Of a stretch of 64,000 nt of DNA, positions 21,756 to 33,982 are shown piece by piece. The position numbers and the translations under genes were made by a program. The stretch is from Planoprotostelium fungivorum (Eukaryota; Evosea; Variosea; Cavosteliida; Cavosteliaceae), in the NCBI GenBank assembly GCA_003024175.1, contig MDYQ01000160.1, positions 1-64,000 of the forward strand, written 5' to 3'. Within the stretch, counting starts at the first letter, position 1. Every line of letters begins with the position of its first letter. Below the pieces are notes generated by a model. It made no database searches. It saw nothing but the letters and a program-made list of their open reading frames with translations, and was not told the origin of the DNA.

Positions 21756-24013
21756 TCATTCTTTATCGACATAATCATTCGCAATAGAAGCCGCTCTTCT
21801 CTTCCTGTTGATGTACTCCATGACTTCCGTATAACTATTGGGCATGACAGTCGGTAGCTGCCATCATCATCAACATCATCTCCTTGCCATCTTCACGATC
21901 GTCATCATCATCTCACCGGCGTCAATCGATCACACAGGAAGACAAAGTGAAACTCGTTCGTGATTTTTTTCGGTTTCTCCAAGAGACTCGTCACAGTCAT
22001 CTCGGCCACGACCGTCACATAGACCAACCTCTTCTGTGTCTCGATCATTTGCACCGAGCTCTTCAAATTCAATATGGAGCCGATTTCGACCGGACTATAG
22101 AACCGAACGTCATCCATGGCACGCAAGACGGGGTACACAGTGGTGGTCTAATCGATGTCGACATAGAGAACGTCGACAATAGCTCACTTGGTAAGCGCTG
22201 ATGGAAGCCAGTTCGAAGGCGAGCCTCATGAGGTGGCCGCCGAAGATCTTGTTGTGGACGTTTCTCTCCTGAAAGAATGTCGACCATAGAACGTCGACGA
22301 TGACTCACCTGTCCGTGCATGACTTCGATGGTTTGAACCACGGTGGAGCTCATGGGTACCAACTATAAGATGTCGATATCTGAGGTCACGTGATCGGAAT
22401 CACCTCGGAGGTCGGTGTTACCGAGGAACTTCCGAGGAAGAATCTGTGGATCTCTTCGATTTCGTCTGTGAGGTTGAGGCGTTGTAGATGGAGATCGTGA
22501 TGTCATCATGATGTTACCTGATCGTGGAGGAGCGGTACGTAGATCTACCTTGGCGGACTCGGCTCTTCTGTCTCTTCTCTTCTGTGCTTGCGCGCTCGCC
22601 CATCTAAAGAGGGTCATCAAAAACATCAGATGATGAAAGATGACGAGAGGAGATCATCTGATGTTGGAATGGGATGATCGTCGTTCATACATATATATCA
22701 TCTCTTTGAATGGATATATAGATATCAACAGGAAGATCATCAGATGACTCACTTGTCGTAATCCGTGACGATCTGTAAGGTGGAGACCTTCGCCCCCTTG
22801 TATGTCTTCTGATCTCGACAGACCATGGTGAAGGTGGTCTGTGACAACAGATTCTCAGGTTCCTCTCCTTTCTTCGTGAGGATGAGCAGATGCACCTGCG
22901 TATGACTCAGATTCGTCTTCTAATGAGAGAGTCGATACCTCCATGGACGTGGTACCGACGAGAACGACAGATCCTCTCAGACACACATCACATGATTTTG
23001 TCACGTGACCCAAGATGTTCAGACGATCGACACCTGTAGGAGTGAGATGGAGTCGGATGAGAGGTGTCTATCACCTGCGGTCACGATGGTGTATTTCTCA
23101 TTGGCATCCCTTCCACAATGACGGTAGGCGATGTCGGCAGCGAGGGCATCGAGATCCTCTAACACTTTTCCGAAACGGATTCGGTCCGTCTCGAAGAGTC
23201 TTAATGATGTCATTCGATGATGACATTGGTTTGTGCAGCTGACCTGTATCTCTTGAAGACGTCCTCCGATGTACTGAGGGGAATGTATAATTCGACGAAA
23301 CTATCGCACGACGTTCGTGTGTCTCCTGTGTCTCCTGTGACCCCACCTGACTACATTAGAACCTCGTGTTCCGATCGGATGTTGATGGATGGATACCTCT
23401 CGCTCTCTCTTTGATCCTAATGTTACCGATCAAAGATGCCCAACCGTGAGCTCCTCTGGAGTTGNTCGTGTAGCTGACCTGTATCTCTTGAAGACGTCCT
23501 CCGATGTACTGAGGGGAATGTATAATTCGACGAAACTGTCGCACGACGTTCGTGTGTCTCCTGTGTCTCCTGTGACCCCACCTGACTACATTAGAACCTT
23601 CCGATCGGATGTTGATGGATGGATACCTCTCGCTCTCTCTTTGATCCTAATGTTACCGATCAAAGATGCCCAACCGTGAGCTCCTCTGGAGTTGAGAAGA
23701 GCGAACGTCAATGGCAGGGTCCTCTTCAATTCTTCTTCTTTGTATAACCATCTGGACACGTAATCGTCGTTCTGATTGTCTCTCGTAACGTCAGGAGAGG
23801 AAACTCTGGTAGTGGATGCCTGGTGTATCATAAACCACGAATCCTAGATCGTCTTATTGTCGCACCTGGACTGGATTTGAATTCAGCAGAAGATGTTCTG
23901 AGCTGATGGCGCCCTGACAAGGAATCATGTCTCTGATCTTTGATCTGTGTTTGATGATGCCACACAACTACAAATGACACCCTTGCGACAGCGTTGTTGC
24001 GATAATTAGCCAC
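21756..24013 (-). CDS. ACOT9/10-like acyl-CoA thioesterase, mitochondrial type (5' part disturbed)
   Basis: Tandem hotdog domains are clear. The first has SFVELYIPLSTSEDVFKRY and IRFGKVLEDLDALAADIAYR. The second has NVHNKIFGGHLMRLAFELAS, with YPVLRAMDDVRFYSPVEIGS. The end reads LPTVMPNSYTEVMEYINRKR and stops at 21756. Such enzymes hydrolyse long-chain acyl-CoAs in mitochondria. The 5' part (23233-23695) holds two near-identical copies of one exon with flanks, separated by an N, so exon order there is not reliable. The beginning near 24013 (MANYRNNAVARVSFVVVWHH) could be a targeting presequence, but I could not join it in frame. Confidence 0.75.
23233..23695. repeat. Direct repeat of about 230 bp around a single N
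   Basis: Bases 23233-23464 and 23468-23695 are nearly the same. They differ by at least two substitutions and by a 5-base stretch (CGTGT) present only in the first copy. A single undetermined base sits at 23465 between them. Each copy includes the thioesterase exon reading SFVELYIPLSTSEDVFKRY on the minus strand. Two slightly different alleles placed end to end by the assembler would look like this; a young real duplication is the alternative. Confidence 0.9.
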
Positions 24014-24558
24014 TAGCGCTCGACACTATCAAGATCTCAACGAAGAAGTTTCTAACAGAAGTCAATATCCTGTTGTGGCGCTGTCTTATCTCGTAGTATC
24101 TCCCTACACGACTCGTTTGGGTACTTTGGTAGACATTGCCCTGTATCTGGATGGACAATCATCCATATGTTCGTGTTGGGGTGAGCTTGGGCTGGAGCCG
24201 GAGACTATTTGATATTTCGGCTCGAAAATAATTCAAAGGGAAACGCACAACCGGAAGTCGGAGTACAAGCTGGCTCTTCATTCGAGAAGGGCTACACGCA
24301 TTTATCACCAGCATCACCTATAACTATACGAACGAAGTGAGTTTGAAATGCGATCTGATTCTCGAGCGAGTCTGTATGTTATGAATGAAGTTCGTGTGTT
24401 TTCGAGTCAGGAACAGCCGTTGCTGTTGTCACTCTCATGTTAGAAGATGATCAGATTGCCAACTGAAAATGCTCACAGACACTACGCTCTCTTATTTTAA
24501 TGTATCATGAATCACAATCCAAACATAGCCTCCTACCCACGTGAGTAGACTTTGAACA
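24014..24558. other. Divergent intergenic region
   Basis: This lies between the 5' ends of the thioesterase (minus) and the glucan synthase (plus). A GTGAGT...CAG pair at about 24339-24410 could be an intron in the 5' leader of the glucan synthase. An ATG at 24507 opens a short frame (MNHNPNIASYP) with a GTGAG donor, but it does not join the next exon in frame. Confidence 0.4.
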
Positions 24559-27500
24559 TTGACCGTGATGTTTTTGACACACAAAATGGACGGCATTGGA
24601 ACATGCTCTAATTTCTCTAATTCTTTGAGTAGACAAATGGAGAGTGAACCTCACACGTCTCTCTTTCCGGTAATATTCGGTCCAAATGGGCTACCAGATA
24701 TCTATGTCCACAGCGATGCGCCAATCGATCTCACCAGCGACGAGGAGGTGATCTATTTCTCATACAATCTCCTCGCTGCATTGCATGTGAATGACATCTC
24801 ACACAGGTGCTTCTCAATACCTTCGAAGAGATCGTCACATACCGCACCATCGTCTCCCTCGTCGAGTGTCTATCTCATTCTCCCCACAAAGTGCATCAAC
24901 TCTATCACCTCGTCCAACAAGGCATCAGCCAACACAAGAGCCCCCGCCAACCCACGTGTTCCCGCTCTCCCATGGGACGTATCGTCCGCAGGAAGGACTT
25001 CAAATGCGTTCAGCCTTGGGATAAGAGGAAGAAGGACCACTGGACAGTGCAGTGGAATCTGATGAGACAGAGACTCATCGAAGGCACTAGAGACGGCTCC
25101 ACTCTTGTATCGAATCTTCTGTGCTATCATTCTAGGTTGATGGATGGCTACCAAGTGAGATGTTCCATTTTAAACCGACTTTTATTCTATTTTATTGTTA
25201 CTGTCCCGCCACTTTCAGTTTTTATATCATGCCATATCATCTATTGACAGATTTCGACAGTGTTGGAGGGAAGCCAACCATCTATCATCCTCTCAATCAC
25301 GTGATGCAATTTTGAACGCCTCTTCTGTTCGGCCACACGTTCTACACGACCTCACGATCACCTGCCCAGACGTACCTTCTTCCCTGTGGTGAGAATATCT
25401 CGCAAGCATCTTCACAGTAACTCACCCTAACAGTGCCCTGCAAGAGGCAGAAATAACGACGGGCATGATGTCACTGTTGGATCTACAACGACCGACTAAC
25501 TATGACGACATCAGCTGGTGGTCCCTGTTCGATTTGGCGGGAAAACCGCGAAAACTTTTCTTGGAACCTTCTGGTTTCTCGGTCGTCTGGCTTCTTCTCA
25601 GAAATTTCTTGGGCATATTGGATATACAGTGGTTTTGTGAGTGGCTCGTTGTAGACGGACGATTGACTCCCCTCAGCTTTTTTATTATCCGTCTCTTTGT
25701 ATCGATACAATCACCAGCAGGGCAACGAAATTTCCACTGATTTTCTCACGTTCCTCCTCACCGTCTTGTCGACATTCACGATCGTCGACACCCTCTTCAT
25801 GGCCTGTCGTGAGGTACCCCCCCTCACTTTCACGGAAATTTCTGACCCGTACAGTTGCTGGAGATGTACACACGCCGTGTCTACTGTGATATCCTCTACT
25901 CTTCCACCCTGCCAAAGAGGTTTCCCAGGGTCAGGCTGCTCTTGTACTTCTTCTCCCTCTTCTCTACCCTAGCCTACGGAACATTCCGAGAGTATTCCTC
26001 GCTGTACTGGGGGCTGAGATTGATCTCCTCTCTCTTCTCCATCGCAGCTCCATCATCCCTTCCCATGGTATCCGGACGCACCAAGGTGAGTCTCAATTTC
26101 GTCCCAATTCCGTTCGTCACGTGACATCCACGTCAGGATCATCGAGGGGCCGGCACCCGCTCCAGCTTCTCCTCTCGCCTCTCGCGCTGGTTCTTCATTC
26201 CTCTCTGCCTGACGCTGTGTACCCTCTTACAACTCTACCTCGTTTGCCCCACCCTGCATTCGATTCGATACAGAGACACTTGCTCGTTAGATAAGGAGGC
26301 GAACGACCTCGTATCGAAGCTGCTGCGGAATTCTGGCGGGAAAATCGTCGACGTTCTCACCGGCAACGGCGGTCCCAATTCGGGTGAATCGATTCATCCG
26401 ATTCCACGAAATTTCTGTTGACGTGGGACAGATCTATTGTGGATCTGTACGATCGGCCATTGGGGTCTCACTCTCTCTGTTCTGCTCTCTTGCTTGTTCG
26501 TTGCCGGTGTCAGTTTTTCCGTAACTTCCGTTTTGTATGGATTCTTCCTGGGAGCTTGGGACAGAGGATTACGCACCAACCGATCTACAACGCTTGACTT
26601 GCAGGAGAACATCGAGAACATGTGCGGATATTTCTGCGACGAACGGTGGGTGATCGACTACAACGTTGTAGATGACGTGATGGCAGGGAGAGGAGGGAAG
26701 ACATGCGGAAGCTGTGGATGTGGTACGTGACCCAATTGAGAAGCTACGATCACATCAACGATGTACAAGTGAGCATCTTGACGGCTCCCAATGGAGACAT
26801 CGATCTCAATTCCCACGGATTCTCCACGGTTGCCAGGGAGACGATCCTCTTCTGGAAGCGTTCGGTGAGCCGGAAGAAAGAAGGAAAATTTCCGGCCTGG
26901 GAGGACGTGCCTTGTGTTTCCACCATCGTCCCCTGCTTCGACGAGACACTCATCGGTGACCTTTTATTCTATTTTATTGTTTGGTTCTTGAGATTTGTTC
27001 TCATGTAGATCAGCTCCCGACTGTCCCGACGAGCTGACGCAACAGATCGATCACCTTCGAAGAGTTTATCCGGAAGAATGGGACAATTTCTCCGAGCGTA
27101 CTCTACGTACCGTATCCACGGTGATGAAGAACGCGTTCGCTCGTGGAGACTTTAGAAGTTTTCGTGAAAAAGAAGAGAAGCTGTGGCTAGAATTACGTCT
27201 GTGGGTGTCCTATCGCAGTCAGGTGATGTCATTGTTTTCGTTGAAATGAAACTCACTCGTTGTAGACAGTCATACGTACGATACGTGGCGCTCACTCTTA
27301 CGGTGACGCGCTGGTGGCTCTGTGTTCGACCGTCTACAACACGAAATTCGACGGAAATTCGACGGAAATTTCAAAGAAACATCAAGTCCTCTTGGCTCAC
27401 CAGACTTTCACCCTCCACCACCAGAAATTTCGTGGAGATTTCGACGTGATGATGAAGCTCTTCCCTCGCTTGGAGGTCAGTCGATCGACGACATCTCACC

Positions 27501-30428
27501 ATGACATCATAACAGATCGTCATCAACTGGGAGATGGATGCAGATCGAGATCGATCCACACAGATCCGAGATTTATCCGATCATTTATCCGAACGTTTCA
27601 ACTTGAAAGATTTGGACACCCTGGACCCCACGAGGTCTTACGCTTCCATCTTACTTCGATCTACAACGCCTTCTCTCGTGTTACCCAGGAGGTGAACATA
27701 TCCTCGTTGTAGATGAGATGATTGAAATTGATTTATCTTCAGATATCCTCTGCTGGTGGCAGGGACGCAAGGAAAGGCTGCCAACCAGAGGAATGCTCTC
27801 ATGTTCGCGACGGGTGACGTCATACAGAGTGAGTATCTACAACCTGCCACAGAAAATTCACGGAAAATTTAGCTCTCGACTGCAACCAAGACGCTTTCAG
27901 TGGTGAATGCCTCAAGCTCCCATTGGTCCTAGAGAAACTCGGCATGAAGAAAGAGTGGGTCGACTCCATCTACAACCCGCCACTCCTGACCCTCCCCCAG
28001 CATCCCTGATCACCGCATCGTCGGTTTCTCCGAATCTGTCTTCACGGAAAAACTCAGCTTGGTCGGAAAATTTCACGCCGAACAAGAGATGACATTCAAT
28101 TCGATCTCTCAGAGGCTGTACACCTTCATGCAGGTACGTACCGTACGCCTCGTCGCCTCCATCTACAACGAGGAGATTAAAAATCGTTCAGGTGAGGATG
28201 CATTACGGCCATCCAGATGTATTCGATGCAGGATGGGCCCTCTCAGTAGGACTGAGCAAGGTGATGGCTGGCTGGTTGTAGATGGACATGTACTGAAATG
28301 AATCAACAGGCCTCGGCCAAGATCAACCTCAGCGAAGATATTTTCGCAGGTTTCGAAGTGAAAAACCGCAGGGAATCCGTTTCTCACGTCGAAGGGGTGA
28401 GAAATCTCCGCGAAATCTCGCGTACCACGAAGCTGAATGGGTCAGGTATGCAGAGTACAAAAAGGGCGGGAAACCAACATGACTGGGGTGACCAAATTTG
28501 AGACCAAGATATCAGAGGGTGCAGCATCCATCTTCAGATCACGTGACCTCTTCGAGATGATGTCTCGCCTCAGTGAGTCGAAATTTCCGCGAAATTTCCC
28601 GACCCTCCACCAGGTCTGCCGGAACAATTCATGGTGTTCTATTCTTCCGTGGGATATTTTCTCACCAACTCACTGTTGGTCCACACGACACACATCTACC
28701 TCTCTTCCATGCTGCTCGTCTTCTTGTCTCTCTTCTTCTATGGAAACGGAACGAACAAGGTGGAAGTAGTGGATCCACTCAGTGTCTTTGTCTTGGGTTG
28801 GGTGAGTGTGTCACCGCTGGCCATGGAGACCATCATCAACCGTGGACTCTTTGATGGACTCTTTTCTTTCTTCGAGGTGAGTTCTATTTATGTCGCATCA
28901 CATATGTATGATGAATAGACCATGTGATCTATATTCATGATAGAAAGCTAATTATAGCAATATGATCACAGTCATACTTTGAATCATTTTATCGTAATCA
29001 TACTTGAAGAAAATCGATAATCGAATTAAAATCGGAAATTAAAATCGATTTAGGATCTGCCATTGTCTGTCATCTTTCACGTCTTCCAGTCTCAGACGAA
29101 ACACTGCGCCTTCAGGTCATTTCTTTGAATGTTCCATCTACAACGACTGAGATATTTTCAGTGACAGTCTCTTCCATGGTAACGCTCGCTATCGCAGGAC
29201 GGGGCGTAACCTTGGCAATCATCACGAGACGTACACTGAAATCTACGGATCTTACGCAAAATCACACTTCCACCCCGCCTTCCAGACGATCACCTGTCTG
29301 ATAGTCGGTACGTACCGTACTCCTCTCTCAATCATCGTCACATTCATTCTCCTCTTCATTCTTCGTTTTCGTTCTTCGAAACTGATTTTATTCTTTTTAT
29401 TTCTTACTTTCTCAATCTTTCGTCCACTTCTTTTCTGGCAGGTTGTAGATGGTTATGTCACTCAAATGATTCAGGATTATTGTTGAGTGCGTCAGCAATG
29501 GCTAATGTTCTACCTGTCTTCTACTTGACCGTCACCGTAGTCTGCTTCCTATTCGCTCCTGTCGTGAGAATTCCATCGAAATCTCTCCATCACGTGACCT
29601 CCCACAGTTGTTCAACCCCCGCCCCGACCGCAAGAAATCTCAGAGAGAATTCTTTGAATTTTCAGACGCTTGGTTGAAGGGAAATTTACTGGAAGATTTC
29701 TGGTACGAGAAAGAGAAACAAGACTTTTCTTTTCCGGTGGGCAAATCGAACACCGAGCCGTCTACAACGATCGCTGGTGTCTCCTTCCACGTCGTCAGAA
29801 CATTCATCTGGTTGTCTCTACTTGTACAAGGTGAGATTCCGATGAAATTTCACGGGTTGACGTCCATCAGGTTATCAGACGTGCCAGAGTTGGCTATTTG
29901 CAATTGTAGTGCTGTATTTGGGTTTCATTATGATGAGACTGTACAACAAGTTTCTCTTCCACATCGTCTTCACACTGGGTGTGATCACGTGGTTCGTCAA
30001 TATTTTCCTGGAATCTTCATCGAAGCGAGGTACCTCCTTCGCCCTCACCTCCCTGTGCAGTACCCTCTTCATCGTCTCAGGTGAAAATTTCCCGCCAAAA
30101 TGTTCCCGCGCAAATGGTGACGCTTGAGCAGGTCAATTGTCTTCAGTGAGGTTCCTTTGGTTACATTTTGCCGCCAGAAACCACAGAAAAGATGAAGAGG
30201 CTTTCAGCTGGCACTACAGATGGGCTTCACGCACGACCGGGGTCATGACACAGAGGTGAAAGCTACATCATGAGATCCGATAGAGGCTGAACCTCTCGCA
30301 GATGGATCGAGGCGGCAGGATGGTTGTGCGCTTCTACGATGTTGGACTTTGTCTGGTCACCTTTCAGTGATAGTTTGTTATTTGGAAAGTCATTCAACAG
30401 CAAGAAGAACAACCACGATACGCAATAA
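24559..30428 (+). CDS. 1,3-beta-D-glucan synthase (GT48, FKS/callose synthase type)
   Basis: More than 25 short exons encode a multi-pass GT48 synthase. The N-terminal FKS1 region includes RPTNYDDISWW. A helix cluster follows (LLYFFSLFSTLAYGTFREYS; WFFIPLCLTLCTLLQLYLVC). The large cytosolic catalytic region has VPCFDETLI, RRVYPEEWDNFSERT, RTIRGAHSYGDALVALC, AGTQGKAANQRNALMFATGD, DCNQDAFSGECLKL and SKASAKINLSEDIFAGF. The C-terminal helices include SLFHGNARYRRTGRNLG and LTVTVVCFLFAPVLFNPRPD. It uses UDP-glucose to make linear 1,3-beta-glucan at the plasma membrane, for a cell or cyst wall. The end at 30428 is firm; the start is not (24559, or ATG 24637). Introns carry recurrent TCTACAAC, GTTGTAGA and CTTTTATTCT motifs. 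Confidence 0.9.
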
Positions 30429-30557
30429 ATATTTCGAGTTTAAAGTACTAATGTTTCTATGGATCATCGTCATCGTCTATCAGTCAACACCTTCATTGTC
30501 TTCTGTCATGATGAGAGATATTCGACAAAAGTTGTTTATATAGTAATAAAGAACCAC

Positions 30558-31315
30558 TTAATAGCAAGTTTGAAGGAACTCTCCAGCCTCAGGCTTCTCA
30601 GCGTTCAAGCTCACGATGGTGATACTAAAAAGATATGAGAAGGGTTCGTGGCAAGACGAGCAGATGATGGATGATGATGATTGATACGATGGATGACGTA
30701 CACGTCGGGGCTGCCGGGACCAGGGTTGCCAACGGTGGCGCAGGCAAGACGGGCATCGGAGGTACGCTGATCGAAGCAGACTCTGGCCCATGATGAAGTT
30801 CCCCAGAAGGTTCCATCGTAACAAGAGACTGTGGAGATGGTTCATGATGCATCCACATCAAGTAGTTGATTACCTTGGGTGATCGATCCGTCTAAGGAGG
30901 TGCAGGTAGAGTTCTGAACGACGGCGTCTGGCTTGACAGTGTAAAGAGGTTGGAGCACGAGGGGGGCGAAGCTTTGGTACTGGTTGCATTTTCCTCCGTA
31001 ACGATCGACAGTGGTGGCAGATAAGACGTTGATCAGAGTGGAAGCGAAGTTGAAGACGTCAGTCTATACGTCGTGTGAGCATCGAATGATACATCGGATC
31101 ACATTCTCACCTTCAGCTGGATCTGTTGCTCACTGTCTCTGAGCACGCTAATGATTCTCGTGGATCCTCCGTCCATGGGCTTGGTCTTGTATACCAATCG
31201 GAACTGTAATCTTTAGCATATCACATCGTCCAAAGATGCAACTCACGGATTCAGGTGCGGCGGGAAGGTCAGCCAAGGCAAAGGCGACGAGAGCGATGAA
31301 CAAGACGGATCTCAT
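30558..31315 (-). CDS. Small secreted cysteine-containing protein, unknown
   Basis: A clear signal peptide (MRSVLFIALVAFALADLPAA) starts at 31315. The mature part includes RLVYKTKPMDGGSTRIISVL, DVFNFASTLINVLSATTVDR, YQSFAPLVLQPLYTVKPDAV, then CYDGTFWGTSSWARVCFDQR and a C-terminal EAGEFLQTCY. Five or six introns of about 45-75 nt. Seven or so cysteines suggest disulfides. No family is recognised. It ends next to the glucan synthase 3' end, in convergent orientation, so there is no reason to link the two functions. Confidence 0.65.
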
Positions 31316-31593
31316 GCTGAAGAGTGGGATCGGTAAAGAATGCCGTCTGAGAGAATATTCTCGCTCTGTAGAGCACACGGAACCTTCGCCTCAGCACGCG
31401 AATCGAAGAAGAGGTAGACGCTCCTTCCAACATGTCCCGTCCATTTCCTCGCAGTATGACATTCCTCTTTCGCTCGTCACGACAAAGGACACACCAAGAA
31501 CGAGTCAGCCACATGTGGTGTGCAATATCTTCACCTTGCACAAGTACCTCACAAGTCAGAACAGTTTGTTTTATTCACATCAAGTTTGCATCG

Positions 31594-33982
31594 TCAAGAT
31601 CGTTTGAATACGGAGCGACCTTCTACAAATGTCTCCAACACTTTCGCGGTGTGTATGTCTGCCGTTGGAATGGCCGTCAGGTCCTCTGATAACAAGACAA
31701 AATCTGCCATCTGTCCCTCCACGATCCTCCCCTGCGGGAGTCATTTTTCATCACCGATCGTGAGACACGATTACCCTGCTGTGTTCCTGGTAGATGGCAT
31801 AGTTTGGATTGTACGTGTAAGCCATCAGCGCTTCATCCACAGTGATCTTCTGAGATGGAGTCCAGCCATCAGGATGACTTCCATCAAGTGTTCTCCTATG
31901 TCGATCGTCAGATGATTATCAGATCGCGCACGCTCTGATGATGATGATCGCGATCAGATCGTGATGGAGATCACCTCGTGACTGCACCGTAGATACCTTC
32001 GATCGGCGTTGCCGGGGCAACGAACCAATCGGAACCGAAGGCCAAGGTGATGCCCATGTCGATCATCTCGCGGAAGGGAAACTGTCGCTTGGCTCGGCTG
32101 GGTCCGATGAGCCGGTCCAACCAGACTCCATCTGCTTTCCCATCAATTCTCCATTACATATTTAAACACGTAAGAAAAGTGAAGTTACGTACCGTCCATG
32201 AGGTGATACGGTTGCATCGATGCGATGATCTGATTGCGCGCGAATCGAGGTACGTCGGAGGTACGTAGGGCTTGTGCGTGTTCGATGCGAAATCTCCACG
32301 AGTTTTCAGTGACATCTCGCCATCTCCCTCACCTTCTATCCCTGGGACCGTTCTTGACGTCCATCTCTTCTCTGATGGTGAGTAAGATGTCGTTCGCTCG
32401 ATCACCGATAGCATGAACTGAGCTCTGAAGGTGCTCCGCATCGGCAGACAACATGCAGCTCCTGAGCATGTCTTCACCATCCACAGAGATACCTACGTTC
32501 GTCAGAAATGTCGACCATCGAGCGTCGACAGTGGGTCTGCAATCTTCTCACCTCGATTCTGACTGCTGTTTCCCGCCGAATCTAAATAAGGATCGAACAT
32601 GAGAGCCGTCTGCGATCCAAAAGAACCTGTTTCAATTCGATTGATTTCGTTTTATTTCTCTCATCCTCACCATCGGTGAATGCTTTCAGGCTTCCCAGGC
32701 TCAACCAACGGTTGCCTGCGACGTGTCATCCTCTATCGTTCTTTCACTACACTGACCTCTTCCTCCAGCCTTGACCCTGTCGGCCAATCTCGACCACGTT
32801 TCCATGGGAACCGCAGCGTGAATCCGCACGGAGAGTTCACCGCTGTGATTGAAGCGCTCGAACACATGGAGGTCTTCCCATGATCCCATGTGATGGACCG
32901 ATGTGATTCCGTTCGACGACATGTAACTAATGACGTCATCACATCGTGCATCGATCGTCTTCACCTCATGGCAGCTCTGAGAGATGCATCTTTCTGTTGA
33001 TCCGATTTCTCCGGAATAATTCCTCCCTCGGCGCCAACGAGTGGCATGATGTAAGCCATGGCCTTGTCTTTCAGAACACCGGCGGGCTCACCATCAGCCT
33101 CTCTCTCGATGACTCCACCGGTCACCTTCGGTGTCCATCAGACACATCACATCACAATGCATGCTGACTTACGTCGGGGGTGTCTTTCGTCAAGTTGGCC
33201 AGTCGCAGGGCCAGACTGTTAGCCAGGCACATGTGACCGTCTAATCTGCAGAGGAAGGCTGGGTTATTTGGGGTGACCGCATCGATCCAGTGGCGTGTGG
33301 GTAGCTCTCCTGTCGATGTTTAAAATGAAATCAATTCATCGTGATGGATCACCTCCCCACAACTCGTGGTTCCAACTTCCGTCCATCATCCATTCACCGG
33401 GCTTGGCGATGTCTCTCGCGTAGTCGGCAACTCTTCGGATGAACTCCTCCTTCGTGGAGGCGTCTCTGAGTTGAACGGATGTGAGACCGTAGCCACCCAA
33501 TAACATGTGCACGTGTGAATCAGAGAAACCCTGAAGATGATGTGAGTGGATGGAAGGATGATGAACGAAGCAATCACAGGGGTGATCATGCGATGACCAT
33601 CGGAATAGCCATCGATGGTGCGTCTGGCGTGATAGCGATTGGACAAATCTTTACTCTTTCCCACTGCAACGATCCTACCATCTTGTACGGCCATGGCCTC
33701 GGCCCAGATGATCTGAAAGGTGTCAGAGTGTTGATCGAATAAATGGATGATCACCGCATTGTCTTTATCGGTGACACCCGTCCAAATGCGAGAGTGAATG
33801 ACCAAGACATCAACAGTAGGGAGGGCTCTCGAGGAGATGAAGAAGAGTCCAACCGCTAAAACGACGATGGTGACCATCAATGGAAACAGAGGAAACCTTC
33901 TCTTGTCTCTCGGTTCATCTTCAGGAATGGGGCCAAAATCTGCTATGGATTTACGGCCACGATAGTTCAAGGAGGTCCCCAT
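31594..33982 (-). CDS. Membrane-anchored amidohydrolase (YtcJ/LAF3-like)
   Basis: The N-terminus at 33982 carries one transmembrane segment ([20 protein letters not shown]), then an amidohydrolase-3 domain. [12 protein letters not shown] and [19 protein letters not shown] form the beta-sandwich part. [16 protein letters not shown] holds the HxH metal-binding motif. The sequence then runs through [24 protein letters not shown], and a C-terminal [20 protein letters not shown]. Such enzymes hydrolyse N-acyl or cyclic amide bonds; the substrate is unknown. The orientation suggests that the catalytic domain faces a lumen or the outside. An intron near 32503 shares a core with introns of the thioesterase gene. 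Confidence 0.82.
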
